A stretch of DNA of 22,538 bases from the NCBI GenBank assembly GCA_036496265.1, contig DASXLL010000199.1:1-22538 (forward strand), in the 5' to 3' direction. The stretch comes from CAYLLN01 sp036496265. GTDB lineage: Bacteria > Planctomycetota > Planctomycetia > Pirellulales > Pirellulaceae. The notes beneath the pieces were generated by a model, which had not been told where the DNA came from, did not search any database, and worked only from the letters and a program-made list of their open reading frames with translations. Shown in pieces: positions 8,275 through 15,243 of the stretch. Positions within the stretch are counted from its first letter, which is position 1. Every line of letters begins with the position of its first letter. The translations under genes were made by a program, and so were the position numbers.

Positions 8275-10455
8275 ATGTCCCAGCAGCCCAAACTGCTGAT
8301 TTGGCTCGTGATTGCGCTGGCGGCCGCAGGCTGTCGTCAGCAGCAGCAGCAGCCCTCGCCTGCGCCGTACTCGGATACGGCGCTCGGAGTTGCGCTGACG
8401 CGGATCGAATATCCCGATGTCGAAGTGCCCAGCTCGATCACGCAATTCCCGGTCGAAGCGCCGCGAACGCTGCGGGACCTGTCGAACGTCCAGTACTGGG
8501 ATCTAACGCTCGAAGACACCGTCCGACTGGCGCTGATTAATTCGCCGATCCTCCGCGACCTCGGCGGCGCCGTCACGCGGGCGCCCGACACGCAGATCGC
8601 AACGCAGGACCCGGCTTTGACCGAAACCGACCCGCGGTTCGGCGTCGAAGGGGCTCTCAGTGCATTCGACGCTACCTTGCTATCGACGCTCAACTCCGAA
8701 CGCACCGACCGCCGCGTCAATAACCGCTTTTTGGGCCAACTTGGCTTCCTGCAGGGCGACGTCGATGCCTGGGATACCGAAATTGCGAAACGAAACGCAA
8801 TGGGCACCCGCTTTGCCATTCGCCAGCACGTCGATTCGTCGCGCGACAACAATCCGGGCAATCAATTTGTTTATCCCGACGACGCCTGGAACGTCTGGTA
8901 CGAAGCCGAAGCCCGGCAATCGCTGTTGCAAGGCGGCGGCCTGATGTTCAACCGCATCGCCGGCCCTGGTGCGACGCCCGGCGTCTATAACGGCGTGTTG
9001 CTGGCCCGCATTCGCACCGACATCACGATCGCCGAATTCGAAATCGGACTCCGCGATTTCATCAGCAACGTCGAGAACACCTATTGGGACTTGTATTACG
9101 CCTATCGCGACCTCGACGCCAAGCTGAAGGCCCGCGACATCGCCCTCGAAACCTGGCGGCGCATCCAGGCTCTCAACGAGGCCGGTCGCCGCGGCGGCGA
9201 GGCCGAAAAAGAGGCCCAGGCCCGCGAGCAATATTTCCGCTTTGAATCCGATGTGCAGGATTCGCTCGCCGGCCGCCCGCTCGATGGCACTCGCACCAAC
9301 AACGGCAGCCGGCCCGGAACGATGCGCGGTTTGCCGGGTGTGTTGGTCGCCGAACGTCGCTTGCGGCTATTAATGGGCATCACGCCCGAGCAGAGCACGA
9401 TCATTCGTCCGGCTGATGAGCCGTTCCCCGCATCCGTCGTGTTCGATTGGGGCTCAATTTCCGGCGAGGCCTTGGCCCGCCGCAGCGAGCTGCGACGCCA
9501 ACGCTGGCGCATCAAGCAGCGCGAGATGGAGCTGCTGGCAACCCGCAACTTCATGCGGCCGCGGCTGGATGTCACTGGCCTTTATCGTTTCCGCGGGTTC
9601 GGCGACAGCCTGCTCGACCCGCAGCGCGACGGTCAATTCAGCAATGCCTATCAAGATTTGACGACCGGTAACTTCCAGGAATGGCGAGCCGGCCTCGAAT
9701 TCGCGATGACGTTCGGCTTCCGCCAGGCCGCCGTCGCCGTTCGCAACGCCGAGCTGCACCTCGCCCGCGAGCGAGCCATCTTGAAGGCCCAAGAACAGGA
9801 AGTGCTGTACGATCTGGCTCAAGCAGTAGCCGAAATGGACCGCGGCTTTGTCGTCTTGCAGACCAACTACAACCGCATGATCGCCGCCCGCGAGCAGGTG
9901 GCGGCCGTGCAAGCGGCATTCGAAGACGACCGCATCCAGTTCATCGCCGTGCTCGACGCTCAGCGCCGCCTGGCCGAAGACGAAGCTCAATACTATCGCT
10001 CCCGCACCGAGTATGGCGTCGGCCTGAAAAACGTCCACTTCGAGAAGGGCACGTTGCTCGATTACCTCGGTGTTGCCACCGCCGAAGGTCCGTGGCCCGA
10101 AGCCGCTTACGAAGACGCCGCTCGCAAGGAAGCCAACCGCGGCTTCTTCTGGCGACCGCGCGGCCGTGCCCCGATCGTCAGCACTGGTAACACGATGGCC
10201 ATCGACAGCCCATACCCGGTGCAGGGCATGTCGCCAGCCGGCGAAGTGCCTCGGCCGCAGCAAGATGTCCCCGCCCCAGGATTCGTGCCCGTGCCGACAC
10301 CATCACCCATGACGAAGACCGAGCCGGATACGGGTTTCATTCACCTCTCAACGACCGATCCGGCCGGGCAAAGCTTCCCGCCGCCCGCCAACCGCGCTCC
10401 TCAACCAAGCACGGCGGATTCCGCGGTCACAATCCCCGCCGGTCTGGTCCGCTAG
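8275..10455 (+). CDS. TolC-family outer-membrane efflux lipoprotein
   Basis: A 726-aa outer-membrane channel protein. ATG at 8275 gives a lipoprotein signal peptide (MSQQPKLLIWLVIALAAAGC; lipobox AAGC, Cys20). The first TolC repeat is recognisable by YWDLTLEDTVRLALINSPIL (about 74-93), and long helices follow, such as VENTYWDLYYAYRDLDAKLKA. The second repeat carries GEALARRSELRRQRWRIKQREMEL, later helices rich in Arg and Glu, and QFIAVLDAQRRLAEDEAQYY. It is longer than the usual 450-500 aa because of an N-terminal linker after the lipid anchor, an insertion near residues 300-345 (rich in G, R and N) and a proline-rich C-terminal tail of about 85 aa. It is divergent from the adaptor operon and is the natural outer-membrane partner of those HlyD proteins. 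A 20-bp inverted repeat begins 11 nt after its stop. Confidence 0.9.
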   Translation: MSQQPKLLIWLVIALAAAGCRQQQQQPSPAPYSDTALGVALTRIEYPDVEVPSSITQFPVEAPRTLRDLSNVQYWDLTLEDTVRLALINSPILRDLGGAVTRAPDTQIATQDPALTETDPRFGVEGALSAFDATLLSTLNSERTDRRVNNRFLGQLGFLQGDVDAWDTEIAKRNAMGTRFAIRQHVDSSRDNNPGNQFVYPDDAWNVWYEAEARQSLLQGGGLMFNRIAGPGATPGVYNGVLLARIRTDITIAEFEIGLRDFISNVENTYWDLYYAYRDLDAKLKARDIALETWRRIQALNEAGRRGGEAEKEAQAREQYFRFESDVQDSLAGRPLDGTRTNNGSRPGTMRGLPGVLVAERRLRLLMGITPEQSTIIRPADEPFPASVVFDWGSISGEALARRSELRRQRWRIKQREMELLATRNFMRPRLDVTGLYRFRGFGDSLLDPQRDGQFSNAYQDLTTGNFQEWRAGLEFAMTFGFRQAAVAVRNAELHLARERAILKAQEQEVLYDLAQAVAEMDRGFVVLQTNYNRMIAAREQVAAVQAAFEDDRIQFIAVLDAQRRLAEDEAQYYRSRTEYGVGLKNVHFEKGTLLDYLGVATAEGPWPEAAYEDAARKEANRGFFWRPRGRAPIVSTGNTMAIDSPYPVQGMSPAGEVPRPQQDVPAPGFVPVPTPSPMTKTEPDTGFIHLSTTDPAGQSFPPPANRAPQPSTADSAVTIPAGLVR

Positions 10456-10465
10456 CGACCAAGAA

Positions 10466-10535
10466 GGGGTCGGGAGTCGATTGCGACAAGCGTTTTCCAT
10501 TTTGACAACCGTGACCGCAATCGACTCCCGACCCC
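10466..10535. repeat. perfect 20-bp inverted repeat downstream of the TolC gene
   Basis: GGGGTCGGGAGTCGATTGCG (10466-10485) is exactly complementary to 10516-10535, separated by 30 nt. In RNA this would fold into a strong stem-loop without a following U-run, so it is more likely a REP-type palindromic element that stabilises or attenuates the transcript than a classical intrinsic terminator. Confidence 0.8.
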
Positions 10536-10584
10536 CTCGCGCATCCACCGTCAGCCGCCGCTTCCAAGCTAGCGTCATTGCCAA

Positions 10585-10596
10585 CGACTCCCGACC
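10585..10596. repeat. third half-copy of the REP-like core
   Basis: CGACTCCCGACC repeats the core of the right arm of the upstream inverted repeat (10522-10533), about 50 nt further on. It follows AGCTAGCG, an arrangement that mirrors the CGCTAGCG before the left arm. Confidence 0.55.
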
Positions 10597-10820
10597 GCCG
10601 ACTTTGCCGTCTCGGTAACCGAAATGGCCGTTTGGGTCTATTACTCGCTTCCGCTTGTGCCGAAGCGTGAAGAACGCCTGCGTGTGCTGCCGACGATGAT
10701 GGAAGCGGCCATGTCGGTTGTGCCGCGAATACTAGCAATGCTTGCTTTGTCAGCCGCAGCGGTTGATCGGGCCTTGCTTGTCATACCGCCGCTATGGACT
10801 GCGGAATACCAGGAAACGCC

Positions 10821-13364
10821 ATGCGACGTCGGAATCGCCGCTGCTGCTGGTTGCTATTGGCGGCAGCCTGCGCGCTCATGGCGTGCCCGATGATTCGCGC
10901 TGACGAACCGCCGCCAGTCGCCGATCAGCCACCGGCTGCCAATTCCCAACCAGCAGCTCCCGAGCCCCCACCGCTCATTGACCAAGTCCAGTTCGGCGCG
11001 GGTTTTCCGACCCCGCCGCTGCCTCGACCGGAGGTCTCCCTCCCGCCAACCGGCGAGCAACCTCTGTTAATCGAGCACGTACCGGCCGAGCCCTCCTTCA
11101 TCGGCACCCTCCCAACGGTTGACGATTGGATCAGCCTCCAGCCCAGCCCGATCATGCTCGTCAGCCAGGTCGAGCGCTCGGTTCAGCCCATCGAATCCGC
11201 CCGCCAGCCGTTGGAGCTCGAGCCGCGTCTGGCCGATCTCAGCGCCCTTTCCGATCAAGGGCGCGGCGCGAGCCTTTCCTCACAAAACCTCCGCGAGTTG
11301 GCCCAGCTCGATGCCCCGCCAACTTCCGACGTCGTCGGCCGCGGCCAAGTGGCAACGACAGCCGCCACCGATCTCGGCTCGCTGCTCTCAAAATCCGACG
11401 ACGTGCAGACCGTCGGCACGCAGCGGCGGTCGCAAGTCGCCTTTGACCCACACATCCGCGGCTACCGCTTCGGCGAAATCTATAGCCAGGCCGCCGGCGA
11501 GTATTTCCTGCCCGTCCGGCTCGATCTCGACTCAATGCTCAGCAAGATCGATCCGTACTTGATTCAGCAAGTCACGGTCATTCCCGGCCCGTATGGCTTG
11601 CGCTACGGCCCCGGCTTCTCGTTCATCGACATCACGCTCATCGATACACCGCGGAGCAATTGCGGCCCGACCTGGAACAATCGCGCGAGCCTCATGTATC
11701 GCGGCAACGGTAACCAGATCGCTGGCCAAGACACGCTCAGCGGCGGCGGCCAAAATTACGGCTTCATCTCCGGCTACGGCCTGCGCACCGGCAGCGATTA
11801 CCGCTCGGGCAACGGCCAGCTCATTCCCTCCAGCTACCACAACCAAAACGCCCTGCTGCAGCTCGGCTGGGACACCGCCAACGGCCGCGTCGAGGCCCGC
11901 TATAGCCGCTATGACCTTTGGAACACCGAATACGCCTTGCAATTCTTCGATGTCAGCAGCCTGCAAACCGACAGCTTCAATCTGAACTATGCCGGCACCG
12001 ATCAGGTGAGCGGCGCGGACCAGATCGCCCAGGTCTGGTGGAACCAAACGAAATTCAACGGCAATGATACCGGCGCCGACAAAAACGAAATCCGCCAGCG
12101 AATCGTCAACGGCCTCAATAACGATTTTGGAACGGCCTTAAACGCCAATCAGTTCCAAGGCTTCGTCAACGGCGGCCTGACCTCCGCGGGCGCGCGGGCC
12201 GTGCGGACCTATGGCGAAGCAACGGGCGACTACCAACGTTTTGGCACCGACTTCCGCTACGTTACGCAGAGCACGTTCGAGCGCTTCAATATTATTGACC
12301 CGACCAACACGGTCCCCGTCGAAGACCGAACGTTTACGACCAATCAGCCGCACAGCGTCCTCATCGATCCGGGCATGTTCGCCGAATGGGGCACGCCCTG
12401 GACGTCGTATTTCAAGACCGCCCTCGGCGGCCGCGTCGATTACGTCAACACCAAGCCCCGCCAGTCGGAATACGACAACACGCCCGGCGCCCCTGGCGTC
12501 AGCAACGTCAATTTCAATCAGAACGACGTGCTCCTGGCCAGTTACATGACCAGCGAGCTTCAACTGACCCAAGAATGGACGATTCGCAGCGGCCTTGGTT
12601 ACGCCGAGCGCGTCCCAGACCTCGTCAATCGCTATGCCGACGGCGTCTTCCTCGGCATTTTGCAAAACGGGTTCAGCAAGGTCATCGGCGACCCGTCGCT
12701 GAAAAAGGAACGGGCGACGCAGGTCGATACGAGCGTGATCGCCAACTACGGCTACGTCAACGCCCGCGCGACCGCCTTCTACAGTTGGATCGACAACTAC
12801 AACACGTACACGACGTTCGGCGTCGATCCGCCCACCGGCGCTCAGCTCCTGCTGGCCTCGAACACCGCCCTCGCCACCCTGGGCGGCGGCGAGCTCTACG
12901 GCGACTATCGCTACGACGACATCACCACCTTCTTTGCTTCCGCCCAATATGTGCAGGGCATCGACCAGGTAATCCACCGGAACCTGCCGCAAATCTATCC
13001 GCTGCAAAGCCGCCTCGGCGTCCGCTGGGCCGACCCAGCCGCCAGCAGCCAATGGGGCTTCGAGTGGGGCGTCCGCCTCGTCGCCGCCCAACACCGCATC
13101 GGCTATCTGCGCGACGATTTCAGCGCCACCACCAGCACGCCCGTCGAATCACCCACCGGCGGCTTCTACACCTCGTACGTCCGCGGCTATTACAACCTCA
13201 GCCAGAACTTCCACCTGGTCGGCGGCATCGACAACATGTTCAACCGCAACTACATCGAGCACCTCGACCTCCGCCTCCGCGGCCCCGCCGTCACCCCCGG
13301 CGGCATCACCAACGCCTTCGCCCCCGGCTTCACCGCCTACGCCGGCCTCGAATGGCTGCTGTAA
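10821..13364 (+). CDS. TonB-dependent receptor-like outer-membrane protein
   Basis: An 847-aa outer-membrane protein. ATG at 10821 has AGGAAA 4-5 nt upstream and begins a signal peptide (MRRRNRRCCWLLLAAACALM, then a likely IRA cleavage site near residue 27). Residues ~28-100 are proline-rich and low in complexity. A plug domain spans about 195-275: DPHIRGYRFGEIY, then VTVIPGPYGLRYGPGFSFID, which corresponds to the VEVIKGP...YG...GGVINI signature of TonB receptors. The rest is alternating aromatic/polar beta-strands of a large barrel, with a late FNRNYIEHLDLRLRG strand. The last residues are GLEWLL, so the terminal aromatic common in barrel proteins is missing at the very end. No clear TonB box was found. 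The substrate is unknown. Its position after TolC suggests, but does not prove, a link with the export block. Confidence 0.85.
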   Translation: MRRRNRRCCWLLLAAACALMACPMIRADEPPPVADQPPAANSQPAAPEPPPLIDQVQFGAGFPTPPLPRPEVSLPPTGEQPLLIEHVPAEPSFIGTLPTVDDWISLQPSPIMLVSQVERSVQPIESARQPLELEPRLADLSALSDQGRGASLSSQNLRELAQLDAPPTSDVVGRGQVATTAATDLGSLLSKSDDVQTVGTQRRSQVAFDPHIRGYRFGEIYSQAAGEYFLPVRLDLDSMLSKIDPYLIQQVTVIPGPYGLRYGPGFSFIDITLIDTPRSNCGPTWNNRASLMYRGNGNQIAGQDTLSGGGQNYGFISGYGLRTGSDYRSGNGQLIPSSYHNQNALLQLGWDTANGRVEARYSRYDLWNTEYALQFFDVSSLQTDSFNLNYAGTDQVSGADQIAQVWWNQTKFNGNDTGADKNEIRQRIVNGLNNDFGTALNANQFQGFVNGGLTSAGARAVRTYGEATGDYQRFGTDFRYVTQSTFERFNIIDPTNTVPVEDRTFTTNQPHSVLIDPGMFAEWGTPWTSYFKTALGGRVDYVNTKPRQSEYDNTPGAPGVSNVNFNQNDVLLASYMTSELQLTQEWTIRSGLGYAERVPDLVNRYADGVFLGILQNGFSKVIGDPSLKKERATQVDTSVIANYGYVNARATAFYSWIDNYNTYTTFGVDPPTGAQLLLASNTALATLGGGELYGDYRYDDITTFFASAQYVQGIDQVIHRNLPQIYPLQSRLGVRWADPAASSQWGFEWGVRLVAAQHRIGYLRDDFSATTSTPVESPTGGFYTSYVRGYYNLSQNFHLVGGIDNMFNRNYIEHLDLRLRGPAVTPGGITNAFAPGFTAYAGLEWLL

Positions 13365-13406
13365 TTTATTGGTCCCCTGGCCTTGCCAGTCGTCGTTTAC
13401 AGTCGT

Positions 13407-13474
13407 CGTTTAACGGGGAGCCGGAGGCGACCGCAAATCTCTAGACGCCTACGCCTTCGGCTATGCGTTAAACG
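13407..13474. repeat. imperfect 23-bp inverted repeat
   Basis: Arms 13407-13429 and 13452-13474 match at 19 of 23 positions (shared blocks CGTTTAACG, AGCCG, AGGCG), with a 22-nt spacer. It lies between the convergent receptor and glycosyltransferase genes. It may be a REP-like unit or a bidirectional transcript end. Confidence 0.65.
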
Positions 13475-13483
13475 GCAGGGTGG

Positions 13484-13508
13484 CCGTGGGTCGCGAAGCG
13501 AACCACGG
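13484..13508. repeat. hairpin CCGTGG...CCACGG between convergent genes
   Basis: CCGTGG (13484-13489) pairs with CCACGG (13503-13508), and the inner TCGC/GCGA pairs around a GAA loop. It is a compact and nearly perfect stem-loop directly after the 23-bp inverted repeat. There is no T-run, so a role as terminator is uncertain. Confidence 0.6.
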
Positions 13509-13641
13509 TCAGCGCACCGCGCTACGTCCGTGGTGCCCCCAGCGCACGGGCCGCTATTCGAGCAGCGCCCTTTTCCCATAGCGGCCTCGAACCACAATCG
13601 GAAAATGAAGTCCTACCCCCACTCTGCCCTCAGTTGCGCTT

Positions 13642-15222
13642 TCACTTGCTAGCCGGGTGTCGCGTTAGCCGAAGGAGCGCGGCTTTAATCTCTGCAAAAA
13701 CTCCAGCCCAATCGCCAATCGCCTTTTTGCGAAATAGCCGCATCGTTGGATACCACGGGCAGTCGGAACGGTAGAGCAGCCAGCGCCAGTTGGGCACAAA
13801 GGGCAAAGCCACCCAGACCGGCACACCCAATGCCCCGGCTAAATGCGGAACCGCCGTGTCGGAACTAAGGACAAGATCCAGGTTCATCATGATCGCGGCG
13901 GTATCCATGAACGCCCCGTGGCCTGTGTCGAATTCGGCGCCCAAATCAACGATTGGGTTGCAACCGCTCGTCCTGCCCCGCTCGTCGATTCCAAGACTCT
14001 TCTGCAAACCAATAAGACTCACCCCCGGAAGCTGGGCCAAGGCCGCAAAGTACTCCAGCGGAATATCGCGCTTGCGATGCTCGCCCTGGCCACGCCGCCC
14101 GTGCCAGTTGATGCCAATTCGAAAGCCGCGAATGCCCGCCAACCTCTCGCGCCACTCTTCAACAAGGCTTTCGTCGGCATATAAAAATGGCACACTCGCT
14201 GGAATTCCGTCCACCGTCGTCCGAAAAATCCCTGGCAAGCTGAGCAGCGGCAAATGAACATCAAACGCCGGCAGGCTGTCTCCAGCGGCGATGAGCCGAT
14301 CGATCCCCTGGCATCTCGCGAGCAGCTTTGCCAGCGGTCGCTGGCACTCCACGATGACCGTTGCTCTCGGGTTGTGTGTTTTCACCAGCGCGGCATAGCG
14401 AATAAACTGAATTGTGTCGCCCAAGCCTTGTTCAGCGTGCAGCAATAGGGTTCGTTGCTCCAGCAGACTTCCGTCCCACGCGGGCTGCGGAAATCCGCGC
14501 GTCTTCTGTTCGGTTTGCCAACGCCATTCATACTCCTGCCAGCCGCGCTGGTAATCGCCATCCAGCAGCTTCAGGAGCGAGCAACTGAGACGTGCATCGG
14601 AGAAATCTGGCTTTAATTCCAACACGTGAAGGTAGGAAGCATGCGCTGCGTCGAATTTACCTTGGGCCTGCAACAGAGTTGCTAGATTAAAATGTGTCTG
14701 AGCATGCCCAGGTTTCAAATGAAGCGCCCGGCGGTAGGAGTCCATTGCTTCGTCATATTTCTCCTGGAGCTGATAAGCGGTGCCCAGATTGTCGTACGTC
14801 GCAGCATTGCCGGGATTTACTTCCAGAGCCCGGAGGTAAAAAACGATCGCTTCATCCAGTTTCCCCTGCGCTTGTAAGGCAGTACCTAGGTTGTAAAGTG
14901 CCACGTCGTAGCCCGGTTCCAGTTCCACAGCCCGGCGGAAACAGTCGATCGCACGGTCCAGCTTTCCCTGAGCCTTGAACACATTGCCCAGATTGTTATG
15001 GAAGGAAGGTTCGGTCGCGTGCAATTCGATTGCCCGACCGATATACGTTGCCGCCGATTCAAGCTGGCCCATCGCAAGGGCAATGAGCCCCAGTAATTGC
15101 AGCGCATCGACGTGGTTTGGATCAACAGCTAGTATTTGCCGGTAGACTTGCTCCGCAGCCTGTAGTTGCCCTGCCTCGTGGTGCTGGACGGCAATTGCGA
15201 AGAGTTCCGAATGCGTGGCCAT
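13642..15222 (-). CDS. TPR-repeat glycosyltransferase (GT9-like C-terminal domain)
   Basis: A 526-aa protein. About six tetratricopeptide repeats fill residues 1-205, with unit patterns such as NLGNVFKAQGKLDRAIDCFR, LGTALQAQGKLDEAIVFY and NLGTAYQLQEKYDEAMDSYR. The C-terminal 320 residues resemble the ADP-heptosyltransferase-like (GT9/GT-B) fold found in many TPR glycosyltransferases: TLLLHAEQGLGDTIQFIRYA, VECQRPLAKLLARC, GFRIGINWHGR, and the donor-site segment SSDTAVPHLAGALGVPVWVAL. The ATG at 15222 was chosen over TTG at 15231. It lies 21 nt after the GT41-type gene, so the two are cotranscribed. It is an intact paralogue of the gene broken by the IS30 element. The natural acceptor is unknown; both protein and lipid/sugar acceptors are known for related folds. 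Confidence 0.88.
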   Translation of the reverse strand: MATHSELFAIAVQHHEAGQLQAAEQVYRQILAVDPNHVDALQLLGLIALAMGQLESAATYIGRAIELHATEPSFHNNLGNVFKAQGKLDRAIDCFRRAVELEPGYDVALYNLGTALQAQGKLDEAIVFYLRALEVNPGNAATYDNLGTAYQLQEKYDEAMDSYRRALHLKPGHAQTHFNLATLLQAQGKFDAAHASYLHVLELKPDFSDARLSCSLLKLLDGDYQRGWQEYEWRWQTEQKTRGFPQPAWDGSLLEQRTLLLHAEQGLGDTIQFIRYAALVKTHNPRATVIVECQRPLAKLLARCQGIDRLIAAGDSLPAFDVHLPLLSLPGIFRTTVDGIPASVPFLYADESLVEEWRERLAGIRGFRIGINWHGRRGQGEHRKRDIPLEYFAALAQLPGVSLIGLQKSLGIDERGRTSGCNPIVDLGAEFDTGHGAFMDTAAIMMNLDLVLSSDTAVPHLAGALGVPVWVALPFVPNWRWLLYRSDCPWYPTMRLFRKKAIGDWAGVFAEIKAALLRLTRHPASK

Positions 15223-15243
15223 GGCATGCAATTGGGGGCGAAA

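Larger units (their letters stand above)
10456..10820. other. intergenic region with REP-like inverted repeats
   Basis: 365 bp between the TolC and TonB-receptor genes. The first third contains a perfect 20-bp inverted repeat and a third half-copy of its core. The remaining ~220 bp (10600-10820) has an open frame from 10624 that runs into the receptor gene in another phase, with no recognisable product; I regard it as non-coding. No clear promoter was found for the receptor. The AGGAAA at 10811-10816 is its likely ribosome binding site. Confidence 0.5.

Noticed and set aside
10624..10893. Possible 89-aa protein upstream of the TonB receptor
   Set aside because: It runs across the receptor start in another phase, has no ribosome binding site, and has no recognisable features.
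12138..13094. 318-codon antisense open frame under the TonB-receptor gene
   Set aside because: Composition is a GC-driven mirror of barrel codons (Val, Ala, Asp, Glu rich) with no start signal or family motif.
12386..13444. 352-codon frame-shifted reading of the TonB-receptor gene
   Set aside because: The product is extremely rich in Arg and Pro, typical of an out-of-phase reading of high-GC coding sequence.
13484..13560. Possible CRISPR-like repetition of CCGTGG/CCACGG motifs
   Set aside because: Only a hairpin and one extra partial motif are present; there are no regularly spaced direct repeats.
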